Positions 7,028-14,551 of a DNA stretch of 18,048 bases are shown one piece after another (position 1 is the first letter of the stretch; every line of letters begins with the position of its first letter). The notes beneath the pieces were generated by a model that saw only the letters and a program-made list of their open reading frames with translations, had not been told where the DNA came from and did not search any database. Position numbers and translations under genes: made by a program. Origin of the DNA: Clostridia bacterium. Its GTDB lineage: Bacteria; Bacillota_A; Clostridia; Christensenellales; Aristaeellaceae. Location of the stretch: contig JAFWYA010000067.1 in NCBI GenBank assembly GCA_017517815.1, forward strand, positions 1 through 18,048. Direction: 5' to 3'.

Positions 7028-7063
7028 GGGAACGGCTGAGCGTGAGCGTGCTCAGCCGTTCCC
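7028..7063. repeat. 14-bp perfect hairpin enclosing the stop codon of the leftward gene
   Basis: GGGAACGGCTGAGC (7028-7041) pairs with GCTCAGCCGTTCCC (7050-7063) around an 8-base loop. The last four codons and TGA stop (7054-7052) of the leftward SH3b protein lie inside the right arm. T residues precede it on the plus strand (7020-7026) and therefore appear as A residues after it on the minus strand, so it is not a classical terminator in either direction. It may stabilise the mRNA 3' end. Confidence 0.7.
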
Positions 7064-8563
7064 TTCCCACCATTCGCTTTGCTGCACATAACCGGTCAGC
7101 GCAAGGTCCGGCAGCCAGATGTGGTACCATTCATCCTCAATAACGCCCAGCACGAATGCAACCTGATTGGTTTCAAGAACAGCAATCGTCCGTGTTGCTT
7201 CAGAAGTTTCAAAGAGAGAATGCCACTGCATCTCCCCGTCAGCAATGCGGGCAGGGAAGACAGGCTCGACGGACTGCATTCTTGGACCGGCAGCAAGATA
7301 CTTTGTCATCATCCATCCTTCTACACCAAAGAGGTTCACACGCGACCAGCTGCCCTTTTCTTCCAGAATGCGAACGGGCGTGCCGTTGTAGTATTTACCA
7401 AGCGATTTTGCGCTCCGGTCGGGTTTGACGCGAAGGTGAAGCCGGTCTTCAGGGTTGGGATTACTGACCACGGCCCAGTCAGAGGTATCCAGTGCGGCAA
7501 CCGCTTCTTCAAAGGAATGAGGAAGGGAATTCCAGTCGATGAGTGTGATGTCATACCACGGATGATCGCCGAAACGGCAGTTATGGCTGACTGGTACATT
7601 GCTGGCAACCCAGTTTCGGCCCAGCTGGAACATTCCTTCGCCGGAAGCGTTATCGGCGGTGTTATAGATATAGGTCACGCCAAAGGTATTTGCATCAACG
7701 GCTGATACATCCACCAGCAGATCCCCGATGCGCAGAACCGAGGAGAAGTTTTCCCAGCCATAGAACGTGCCGTGGGGGAGAGGGGAACTCAGAACGATTT
7801 TCCACTTATCCTTTTGGTAACGGCATACGGCAAACACCAGCTCGCCGGATGGCTTTTGCAGTAGAAATTCCAGCTGTTCTGCCTGCGCGCAGCCGCCCAG
7901 GCAGGTGTATTCCGGAAACAGCTCGGCAGCGGCCAGTTCCGTTTCGTAGGCGCTCAGCCAGCTGTGAGTATAGTCTGTATAGGGGTCGGGGAAGACCGCA
8001 TCGTCATAGACTGTCAGGTCCATATTCTCAGCCAGCCATGCCGCCGGTACCGGCTGATAGGTAGTTGAGGAGATGTAGTTCTCGTTTTCATCACAAAGCC
8101 AGGTCATGTAATGCAGCATCCCGCTGCTGTATGTCAGATGATGCTCGCTGATATTCTGGTTGCTGAGTGTCGTCACGTTCATAAGCCCGCTGACGATCCA
8201 GCGCCCGTTTCCCTTGGATGCATGGTAGGTGATGATTTTGTCTCCGCCGGAATAACTCCAGAAAAGGGTGATGTCCGTATCCAGCAGCAATGAAGGCGCG
8301 GGAGATTTTTTCCAAAGAGCAGTCGGATTGTTCACTGTCAGCTGCCAGTTCCCATCTGTCTCTTCCGCAATACACAATACGTGCTGATCTCCCTCGGTCA
8401 GCACAGCTGCAGCTGTTTTGCCGCATTGATCAGCGGCAGAGATCGTATAAGACGGATACTGTGCCCGAAACAGGGCGGCAGCTTCAGGACAAAGAGCGTC
8501 CTGAGCGCAGGCATGCCCTGTCAGCGCCAGCATCAAAAGAAGGAAAAGGACCAGTTTTTTCAT
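7052..8563 (-). CDS. Secreted protein with C-terminal SH3b domain
   Basis: A 503-residue exported protein. The signal peptide covers about residues 1-20 (MKKLVLFLLLMLALTG then HACAQ). The first approximately 370 residues are rich in Trp and Tyr, with repeated short motifs such as GxWxxxL and KWKIVLSSP. They look like tandem beta-sheet modules that I cannot place in a family. Residues about 372-428 form a bacterial SH3 domain: DRLHLRVKPDRSAKSLG, then YYNGTPVRILEE and the closing GVEGWMMTKYL. A second, more divergent SH3-like segment follows to the C-terminus. SH3b domains usually bind cell-wall peptides. The start ATG 8563 has GGGAGG 10 bases upstream. It is divergent from the amylase gene with 135 bases between. 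The closing motif G-W/Y-MM-T/N-x-x-L is shared with the large SH3b protein at the right edge, so they belong to one surface-protein repertoire. Confidence 0.78.
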   Translation of the reverse strand: MKKLVLFLLLMLALTGHACAQDALCPEAAALFRAQYPSYTISAADQCGKTAAAVLTEGDQHVLCIAEETDGNWQLTVNNPTALWKKSPAPSLLLDTDITLFWSYSGGDKIITYHASKGNGRWIVSGLMNVTTLSNQNISEHHLTYSSGMLHYMTWLCDENENYISSTTYQPVPAAWLAENMDLTVYDDAVFPDPYTDYTHSWLSAYETELAAAELFPEYTCLGGCAQAEQLEFLLQKPSGELVFAVCRYQKDKWKIVLSSPLPHGTFYGWENFSSVLRIGDLLVDVSAVDANTFGVTYIYNTADNASGEGMFQLGRNWVASNVPVSHNCRFGDHPWYDITLIDWNSLPHSFEEAVAALDTSDWAVVSNPNPEDRLHLRVKPDRSAKSLGKYYNGTPVRILEEKGSWSRVNLFGVEGWMMTKYLAAGPRMQSVEPVFPARIADGEMQWHSLFETSEATRTIAVLETNQVAFVLGVIEDEWYHIWLPDLALTGYVQQSEWWEGNG

Positions 8564-8638
8564 CGATGGCGCGCCTCCCTTTGGTCTGTTACATATATAT
8601 ACGAATCACAGCTGGCATTCCCTGCCAAACTTTCCATC

Positions 8639-8668
8639 TTGATTTTTAACTTGTTTTCCCTGTATAGT
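8639..8668 (+). promoter_or_regulatory. Likely promoter of the amylase gene
   Basis: TTGATT (8639-8644), an 18-base spacer and TATAGT (8663-8668), placed 31 bases before the ATG. Four of six bases match the -35 consensus and five of six the -10. No LacI-type palindrome like that in front of the transporter operon is visible here. Confidence 0.6.
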
Positions 8669-8698
8669 AATACCACCAATCAAAAGGGGGAATGAAAA

Positions 8699-10204
8699 AT
8701 GAAGCGCTGCCTGTGTCTGCTGATGACTGCGCTGATGATCCCGGCGTCGGTAGCTGCAGCAGATCCCTACCAGAACTGGTATGAGATTTTTGTCTATTCC
8801 TATCAGGACAGCAACGGCGACGGCATCGGTGATCTCAACGGCATACGTTTGCGGCTGGATTATATTGAACAGATGGGATATACCGGCATCTGGCTGATGC
8901 CCATCATGCCTAGTCCCAGCTATCATAAATATGATGTGACGGATTATTTTGGCATCGACAGTCAGTACGGTACCATGGAGGACTTCCGTGCGTTGGTGCA
9001 GGACTGCCATGAACGCGGCATCCGGCTGATCATTGACATGCCGCTCAATCATTCATCGAAGGATCATCCGTGGTTTGTGCAGGCACGCAATGCTCTGCGC
9101 GAAGGACGCATGGATGACCCCAAGGTGGATTATTACTGCTTTTCTCAAAAGGCAGGTCAGAAATATATCCCAGTCAGCGGTACCGACTGGCATTACGAAG
9201 AACAGTTTTCCGGCGGCGGAATGCCGGACCTCAATCTTGACAGCGAGGCTGTGCGCGCCGAAATTCGGCGTATCTTTGATTTCTGGCTCAATAACGTTGG
9301 GGTGGACGGCTTCCGTCTGGATGCAGTCACCAGCTATTACGCGGCGGATACGCAGCGCAACGTGGCGTTCTTGAGCTGGCTCAAGCAGATGACCGAGGAA
9401 CTGAAGCCGGGCAGCTATCTGGTGGGCGAGGCATGGACAGGGCTTTCCACCATTGCGGAGTATTATCAAAGCGGCGTAGACAGCTTTTTCCTGTTTCCTG
9501 CATCTCAGGCGGAGGGCGGCATTGCAAAGGTCATTCGTGCGCGCAGCAACCCGGCGGGCAGCTATGTCAGCTTTATGCAGCAGGTGCACGATGCGCTTGG
9601 TGACAGCGTGTGGGCCCCGTTCATCGGCAATCATGACACGGGCCGTGCTGTGGGCAGCCTGCAGGCACGCTCGTCCGTTCAGCGAGCCAAGTTTGCCGAG
9701 GGCATCGTCAACATGATGGGCGGCGCAACATTCACCTATTATGGTGAGGAAATTGGCATGGTGGGCGCTGGCGACGATCCCAACAAGCGTCTTGCCATGT
9801 ACTGGAACGACCACGATATGACCACCCAGCCGCCCGGCGTGACGAAGATCGAATATGCCTATCCCTGTGTGGACGATCAGCTGGCGGATGAACAGTCGCT
9901 GCTGAATTACTGCAAAGCGCTCAACCATCTCAAGCTGGAAGTACCCTCCATCGCACGCGGCAGAAATGAATTTGTTTTTTATGATGCGAATGTATGTGTG
10001 ATGAAGCGCACATGGAGTGGGGAAGAAAGCTGGATCATCATCAACTTCTCTGCGAAGCAGGAACAGAATTACTGCCTGAAAGAACCAGGGCTTTCGCTGG
10101 CGGGTACGCTGGATGTGAATGCGCAATCCAGCATGGTGCAGTTGAACGCTGAAACAGCACAAATCACCCTTCAGCCTTACGGAATTGTTGTACTTGTCAA
10201 ATAA
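8699..10204 (+). CDS. Secreted alpha-amylase, GH13 family
   Basis: A 501-residue glycoside hydrolase expected to cut alpha-1,4 bonds of starch or maltodextrin outside the cell. A signal peptide (about residues 1-21, AxA-type end) has no lipobox. The catalytic barrel begins at once with the loop DSNGDGIGDLNG (37-48), a Ca-binding-type motif. All four GH13 regions are intact: region I DMPLNH (113-118), region II GFRLDAV with nucleophile Asp208, region III VGEAW with acid/base Glu244, and region IV NHD with Asp313. The last 85 or so residues fit the C-terminal beta domain. There is no carbohydrate-binding module. The start ATG 8699 follows AAAAGGGGG. An ATG at 8692 is out of frame. No terminator is visible before the transporter promoter, so read-through into the operon is possible. 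Whether it makes maltose or longer products cannot be told. Confidence 0.95.
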   Translation: MKRCLCLLMTALMIPASVAAADPYQNWYEIFVYSYQDSNGDGIGDLNGIRLRLDYIEQMGYTGIWLMPIMPSPSYHKYDVTDYFGIDSQYGTMEDFRALVQDCHERGIRLIIDMPLNHSSKDHPWFVQARNALREGRMDDPKVDYYCFSQKAGQKYIPVSGTDWHYEEQFSGGGMPDLNLDSEAVRAEIRRIFDFWLNNVGVDGFRLDAVTSYYAADTQRNVAFLSWLKQMTEELKPGSYLVGEAWTGLSTIAEYYQSGVDSFFLFPASQAEGGIAKVIRARSNPAGSYVSFMQQVHDALGDSVWAPFIGNHDTGRAVGSLQARSSVQRAKFAEGIVNMMGGATFTYYGEEIGMVGAGDDPNKRLAMYWNDHDMTTQPPGVTKIEYAYPCVDDQLADEQSLLNYCKALNHLKLEVPSIARGRNEFVFYDANVCVMKRTWSGEESWIIINFSAKQEQNYCLKEPGLSLAGTLDVNAQSSMVQLNAETAQITLQPYGIVVLVK

Positions 10205-10243
10205 ATAAGAAAATTTTCCCTAAAAAGACATGTGAAAATTGTG

Positions 10244-10253
10244 CAAACGTTTG
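10244..10253. promoter_or_regulatory. LacI-family operator-like palindrome over the -35
   Basis: CAAACGTTTG is a perfect 10-bp palindrome with the central CG and AA..TT typical of operators of LacI-family sugar regulators (MalR type), and related to catabolite-response elements. The left side (TGCAAACG) fits a cre site, but the right side (TTTGAC) does not. Its last three bases overlap TTGACA (10251-10256), a position suited to repression of the transporter operon. Confidence 0.6.
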
Positions 10254-10279
10254 ACATATCCCACAAATTGTGGTATAAT
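10251..10279 (+). promoter_or_regulatory. Consensus promoter of the maltodextrin transporter operon
   Basis: TTGACA (10251-10256), a 17-base spacer and TATAAT (10274-10279) match the sigma-A consensus fully. Transcription should begin near 10286, giving a leader of about 73 bases. The spacer itself holds CCACAA-A-TTGTGG, and the leader holds two further palindromes. Confidence 0.92.
10261..10273. repeat. Palindrome in the promoter spacer
   Basis: CCACAA-A-TTGTGG, a 13-base inverted repeat with 6-bp arms, fills the space between the -35 and -10 elements. A protein bound here would block or reshape the promoter. Confidence 0.55.
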
Positions 10280-10290
10280 GTCAACCAGCG

Positions 10291-10312
10291 AAACAGACCG
10301 GCCGGTCTGTTT
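10291..10312. repeat. Perfect 22-bp palindrome in the mal leader
   Basis: The half-site AAACAGACCGG (10291-10301) is followed directly by its exact reverse complement (10302-10312). It lies just after the expected transcription start. It could be an operator of a dimeric regulator of TetR or similar type, or an RNA hairpin with a 9-bp stem and GGCC loop. Confidence 0.75.
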
Positions 10313-10316
10313 GCAT

Positions 10317-10332
10317 GAGTGAATATTCACTC
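10317..10332. repeat. Perfect 16-bp palindrome before the mal ribosome site
   Basis: GAGTGAAT (10317-10324) is followed by its exact complement ATTCACTC (10325-10332). It ends 11 bases before AGGAGG (10344-10349). It may be a second operator, or fold in the mRNA to affect translation of the binding protein. Confidence 0.7.
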
Positions 10333-10358
10333 GCAAATGAAAAAGGAGGAGAATCCCC

Positions 10359-11561
10359 ATGAAGAAGTTCCTTGCTCTGGTTCTGTGCATGATGATGGCT
10401 CTGTCCCTCGTCAGCGCCAACGCTGAAGCTTTCAGCGGCGAAATCAAGATCTGGGTTGCCGAGGCTACCGTTGAGTTCACCAAGGCTCAGGTCGAAGCTT
10501 TCAAGGCTGCCAACCCCGACTATGCTAACATGACCGTCGTCGTCGAGCCCGTTGGCGAAGGCGATGCTGCCTCCAATATGCTGACCGACGTTGAAGCCGG
10601 CGCTGATATCTTCGGCTTCGCTCAGGACCAGCTCAACCGTCTGGTTGCCGCCGGCGCTCTGGTCGACGTGCTGCCCGAGAACGCTGAAGTCGTGAAGGCC
10701 ACCAACGACGCCGGCTCCGTGTCCGCCGTCATGATGGGCGACGTGATGTACGCTTACCCCATGACCTCCGACAACGGCTACTTCATGTACTACGACAAGT
10801 CCGTTGTGACCGACCCCACCAACATGGAAGCTGTTCTGGCTGACTGCGAGAAGGCCGGCAAGAACGTTTACTTCGAAATCAACTCCGGCTGGTACCAGAC
10901 TGCGTTCTTCTTTGGCGCTGGCTGCACCCTGACCTACTCCACCGACGACACCGGCAACCTGATCGCCATGGATTGCGACTACGCTTCTGAGAACGGCGTG
11001 AAGGCCCTCAAGTCCATGATCAAGCTGGCCAAGTCCCCCGCTCACGTGAACGGCTCCTCCGCTTCCAACGCCACCAACATCGGCGCTATCATCGACGGCA
11101 CCTGGGATGCCACTGCTGTGCAGGGCCTGCTGGGCGACAACTACGCTGCTGTTAAGCTGCCCACCATCGACGGCTATCAGCTGGGCGGCTTCGGCGGCTT
11201 CAAGATGCTGGGCGTGAAGCCCCAGATCGACGAGGCCAAGCTGGCTGCTTGCGACGCTCTGGCTCTGTACCTGGCTTCCGGCGAGGTTCAGGCTGCCCGT
11301 TTTGACGCTGTGGGCTGGGGCCCCTCCAACCTGGAAGCTCAGAAGTCCGAAGGCGTGAAGGCCAACGTGGCTCTGTCCGCTCTGGCTGACCAGCTGCAGT
11401 ACTGCATCGGTCAGGGTCAGTATCCCGGCGAATACTGGACTCTGGCTACCGCTCTGGGCGACGACGTCCTGGCTGGCAAGTACGATGCTTACACCGACGA
11501 GCAGCTGCTGGAAGTCATGACCACTTTCCAGACCACCGCTGGCGGCTACATCGCAAAGTAA
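10359..11561 (+). CDS. Extracellular solute-binding protein, maltodextrin type (MalE-like)
   Basis: A 400-residue family 1 solute-binding protein, expected to catch malto-oligosaccharides and hand them to the permeases encoded next. The signal peptide (MKKFLALVLCMMMALSLVSANAEA) ends in an AxA-type cleavage site. There is no lipobox: the only early Cys, Cys10, is inside the hydrophobic core without the L-A-G context. That is unusual for a Gram-positive binding protein. The mature part has the usual two-lobe pattern: an IKIWVAE first strand, YAYPMTSDNGYFMYYDKS at the hinge area and a GWGPSNLEAQ segment near the C-terminus. The ribosome site AGGAGG at 10344-10349 is ideal. Codon use is very biased to few, mostly C-ending or GCT codons, as expected of a highly expressed gene. 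A hairpin after the stop separates it from the permease genes. The sugar is inferred from the neighbouring amylase. Confidence 0.92.
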   Translation: MKKFLALVLCMMMALSLVSANAEAFSGEIKIWVAEATVEFTKAQVEAFKAANPDYANMTVVVEPVGEGDAASNMLTDVEAGADIFGFAQDQLNRLVAAGALVDVLPENAEVVKATNDAGSVSAVMMGDVMYAYPMTSDNGYFMYYDKSVVTDPTNMEAVLADCEKAGKNVYFEINSGWYQTAFFFGAGCTLTYSTDDTGNLIAMDCDYASENGVKALKSMIKLAKSPAHVNGSSASNATNIGAIIDGTWDATAVQGLLGDNYAAVKLPTIDGYQLGGFGGFKMLGVKPQIDEAKLAACDALALYLASGEVQAARFDAVGWGPSNLEAQKSEGVKANVALSALADQLQYCIGQGQYPGEYWTLATALGDDVLAGKYDAYTDEQLLEVMTTFQTTAGGYIAK

Positions 11562-11574
11562 TCACCTGAAAAAG

Positions 11575-11610
11575 GCGGGCTGGAAGCGCTATGCTTCCAG
11601 TCCGCATTTT
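11575..11610 (+). terminator. Intra-operon hairpin (partial terminator or mRNA stabiliser)
   Basis: GCGGGCTGGAAGC (11575-11587) pairs with GCTTCCAGTCCGC (11593-11605) through 13 bp with one wobble, a 5-base loop and only ATTTT after it. Placed between binding protein and permease genes, such hairpins commonly allow limited read-through and protect the upstream mRNA, so that binding protein exceeds permease. Confidence 0.7.
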
Positions 11611-11695
11611 CGCATCTTTCCCACTTTGCCAGGGCAATAGGGGAAAGGTACCCTGTCACCGAACAACAGATAAAAATGCAATGGTTGGTGAAAGC

Positions 11696-13429
11696 ATGAA
11701 CGATCTGGATTATTTGAGGCTCAGTAAGCCTCAGAAATTCGCCCTGAAAATGAAGAAGTTCTTCGCAGGGCTCCCGGCCCGCCTGCTTGGCGCGCTGAAG
11801 GGACTGCTGATGTGGTTTGTCAACCTGTTCAAGGGAATCGGCAGCTTCATCTGCGATCTGGTTACCACCTATATCCACGGCGACTGGAAGACCAAGATCT
11901 CCTACACTGTGATGGGCTTTGGCTCCGTGGCCCGCGGCCAGTGGCTGCGCGGTATTTTGTTCTTTGTGTTCCAGACGGTGTTTAACCTGTATGTGTGGTT
12001 CTTCGGCGCGTCCTATCTGGGCAAGCTGGCCACGCTGGGCACGGTAGAGACTGCCAAGAAAGGCCGCGTCACCGTTTACGGCGACAACTCCTTCCTCATT
12101 CTGCTCTATGGCGTACTGACCATTTTCTTTGTTGCTGCTTTCCTCTATACCTGGTACGTCAATGTCAAGCAGAACAAGATGAGCGAGAAGATCCTCAAGT
12201 CCGGCAAGCAGCTCAAGTCTGCCAAGGACGACATGGCTTCTCTGCTGGACAATCAGTTCCACAAGACCCTGCTGGCCATCCCCACGCTGGGTGTGACTGT
12301 GTTCACCATTCTGCCCATCATTTTCATGATTCTGGTTGCCTTCACCAACTACGACAACCAGCATCAGCCTCCGGGAAAGCTGTTCACCTGGGTTGGCACT
12401 GCCAACTTTGAAACCCTGCTTTCCAGCCCTGACAGCAAGGTCACCTTCGACATGACCAGCTCCACCGCTGAGTCCGCTGCTCTGACCATCACTGCCAAGA
12501 ACGGCGATATCCTCACCGTGAACACTGCCGATGTGGCTGCTGCTGAGGCTGCCGAAGCCCTGACCGCCGCTGCCGACACCGAGTTCACCATGGTTGAGCA
12601 GGCTGACGGCACTTATCAGTTCGAGGTGTTCAGCGAGACTGAAAGCGTCAGCTTCGTGGGCAAGGACCTGATGACGGTCAAGACGCCTTCCTTCTCCTAC
12701 ACCTTCAAGCAGGTGCTGCTGTGGACGCTGATCTGGGCGTTCTTCGCTACCTTCCTGAACTACTTCCTGGGCATGCTGGTCGCCATCATGATCAACAAGA
12801 AGGGAATCAAGTTCAAGAAGCTGTGGCGTACCATTCTGGTCATGACCATCGCCATCCCGCAGTTCATCTCTCTGCTGTATGTATCGAAGATGTTTGCAGC
12901 TGACGGTCTGATCAACGGCATGCTGATGAACTGGGGCTGGATCAGCCAGCCGCTGCCCTTCTGGACCGATCCCACCTGGGCCCGCGTGACCATCATCGGC
13001 ATCAACATCTGGATCGGCATTCCTTACCTGATGCTCATTGCCACTGGCATTCTGATGAACATTCCCGCCGACCTGTACGAGTCTGCCCGTATTGACGGCG
13101 CAAACGCCTTCCAGACCTACATGAAGATCACCCTGCCCTACATGCTGTTCGTCACTGGTCCCTACCTGCTGACCAGCTTCACGGGCAATATCAACAACTT
13201 CAACGTCATCTTCCTGCTGTCCCAGGGCAAGCCACTGGGTCTGGATCTGGCCGGCAACGCCGGTACCACCGACCTGCTGATCACCTGGCTGTACAAGATG
13301 ACCGTTACCGACAGCAACTACAAACTGGCGGCTGTTATGGGCATTCTGGTGTTCGTCGTCTGCGCGGTGATCAACCTGGTGGTCTATAACTTCATTCCGT
13401 CCGTCAAGAACGAGGAGGATTTTCAGTAA
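11696..13429 (+). CDS. malF: ABC sugar permease, MalF-like, with a large external loop
   Basis: A 577-residue permease subunit, about twice the usual approximately 290 for Gram-positive sugar permeases. The first 83 residues are basic and amphipathic and probably cytoplasmic. About eight membrane helices can be placed: near 84-105, 132-156, 193-217, 336-366, 378-400, 431-452, 482-503 and 540-568. The cytoplasmic EAA loop, which docks on the ATPase, is present at about 462-481 (ESARIDGANAF..YMKITLP). Between helices 3 and 4 lies an approximately 118-residue Ala/Thr/Glu-rich beta-type segment (218-335), where E. coli MalF has the P2 domain that holds its binding protein. The start is uncertain: ATG 11696 has only a weak GGTGA ahead, and an in-frame ATG at 11681 has none. 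The stop TAA shares a base with the next ATG. Confidence 0.9.
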   Translation: MNDLDYLRLSKPQKFALKMKKFFAGLPARLLGALKGLLMWFVNLFKGIGSFICDLVTTYIHGDWKTKISYTVMGFGSVARGQWLRGILFFVFQTVFNLYVWFFGASYLGKLATLGTVETAKKGRVTVYGDNSFLILLYGVLTIFFVAAFLYTWYVNVKQNKMSEKILKSGKQLKSAKDDMASLLDNQFHKTLLAIPTLGVTVFTILPIIFMILVAFTNYDNQHQPPGKLFTWVGTANFETLLSSPDSKVTFDMTSSTAESAALTITAKNGDILTVNTADVAAAEAAEALTAAADTEFTMVEQADGTYQFEVFSETESVSFVGKDLMTVKTPSFSYTFKQVLLWTLIWAFFATFLNYFLGMLVAIMINKKGIKFKKLWRTILVMTIAIPQFISLLYVSKMFAADGLINGMLMNWGWISQPLPFWTDPTWARVTIIGINIWIGIPYLMLIATGILMNIPADLYESARIDGANAFQTYMKITLPYMLFVTGPYLLTSFTGNINNFNVIFLLSQGKPLGLDLAGNAGTTDLLITWLYKMTVTDSNYKLAAVMGILVFVVCAVINLVVYNFIPSVKNEEDFQ

Positions 13430-14538
13430 TGGCTAATGATATGAACATTCAGGAAGTCGCTGAAAAGGCTCCCCGCCTGCGTTCCAAAAAGGGTCACGAG
13501 CGCCGCGTAAACGCCAGCATCTATGCCATCCTCATCGTGATGAGCATCATCTGGCTGTGCCCGTTTGTGTTCCTGGTACTGCAGTCCTTCCGCGGCGAAA
13601 GCGGCGGCCAGGTTGCTTACGTCATTCCCAAGCAGTGGACGCTGGACAACTACCGTTTCCTGTTTGAGGGCGTTGCCTTCAGCCTGAAGGCCCTTATCAA
13701 GGACGTGCCCGCCATCATCCTGACGGTGGTCACCAACGCCATCGGCGTGCTGGGCATGGTGAAGTTCCTCACCCGCAAGCCCAAGAACCCCTTTGAAAAG
13801 GCCAGCGGCAACTTCAAGGCTGCTGCGCTGGTGTTTGGCGCGCTGCTGCTCATCAACGTGATGCGCTGCGTGGACTCCACCAACTGCGACTTTGTGCGCT
13901 GGTTCATGAACACGCTGACCATCGCGCTGTTCTGCGCGGTCATTCAGACCGTCATGGTGCTCAGCGTTTCCTACACCCTCAGCCGTATGCGCTTCAAGGG
14001 CCGCAAGCTCATCATGAACGTGGTGCTGGTGCTGGGCATGTTCCCCGGCTTCCTGACCATGATCGTGCTGTACTACCTGCTGAAGATGATGGGCCTGACC
14101 CAGGCGGGCGCCGTTCCCGGACTGATCCTCATCTCCTGCGCATCCTCCGGCATGGGCTACTACATCTCCAAGGGCTTCTTTGATACCATTCCGAAATCTC
14201 TGGACGAATCCGCCCGCATCGACGGCGCGACCCGCTTCCAGGTGTTCCTGAAGATCATCATGCCCATGGCAAAGCCCATCGTCATTTACACCATCCTGAT
14301 GGCCTTCATGGGCCCGTGGGGCGACTATGTATTCGCATCCTACGTTGCCTTTGGTCACAAGGCCAGCTACAACGTGGCCGTTGGTCTGTACCGCTGGGTC
14401 AACACCAACGACTATCAGGGTTATTTCACCCGCTTCTGCGCCGGCGGCGTACTGGTGGCCATTCCGATCACCGCGCTGTTCATGGCACTGCAGAAGTACT
14501 ATGTTGAAGGCGTCACCGGCGGCGCTGTAAAGGGTTAA
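13429..14538 (+). CDS. malG: ABC sugar permease, MalG-like, with an inserted membrane hairpin
   Basis: A 369-residue permease subunit, about 85 longer than normal MalG. Helix 1 is at 30-52, and the external segment PKQWTLDNYRFLFEG is typical. Then, before FVRWFMNTLTIA (155-166), which normally follows at once, comes an approximately 74-residue insertion with two hydrophobic stretches (about 93-112 and 131-147) joined by a basic loop, TRKPKNPFEK. Helices then continue near 160-183, 194-218 and beyond. The EAA loop is ESARIDGATRFQVFLKIIMP (260-279). ATG 13429 overlaps the malF stop by one base and has AGGAGG 10 bases upstream inside malF, so the two are coupled. It partners the MalF-like subunit in the channel. 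The insertion could be an added contact or a lineage marker. Confidence 0.92.
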   Translation: MANDMNIQEVAEKAPRLRSKKGHERRVNASIYAILIVMSIIWLCPFVFLVLQSFRGESGGQVAYVIPKQWTLDNYRFLFEGVAFSLKALIKDVPAIILTVVTNAIGVLGMVKFLTRKPKNPFEKASGNFKAAALVFGALLLINVMRCVDSTNCDFVRWFMNTLTIALFCAVIQTVMVLSVSYTLSRMRFKGRKLIMNVVLVLGMFPGFLTMIVLYYLLKMMGLTQAGAVPGLILISCASSGMGYYISKGFFDTIPKSLDESARIDGATRFQVFLKIIMPMAKPIVIYTILMAFMGPWGDYVFASYVAFGHKASYNVAVGLYRWVNTNDYQGYFTRFCAGGVLVAIPITALFMALQKYYVEGVTGGAVKG

Positions 14539-14551
14539 GGAGGATAAGCAA

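Noticed and set aside
9053..10162. A 369-codon minus frame opposite the amylase gene
   Set aside because: The amylase has all catalytic motifs. The minus frame has no supporting start site or domain.
10242..10255. A full CcpA cre site upstream of the binding protein
   Set aside because: TGCAAACG fits the left side, but the right side lacks the final CA at the required place. A LacI-type palindrome is the simpler reading.
10315..10362. A 15-codon leader frame (ATG AGT GAA TAT...) whose TGA overlaps the binding protein ATG
   Set aside because: It has no ribosome site, and its sequence is explained by the 16-bp palindrome and the AGGAGG. The stop-start overlap is neat, so ribosome profiling could test it, but the evidence is insufficient.
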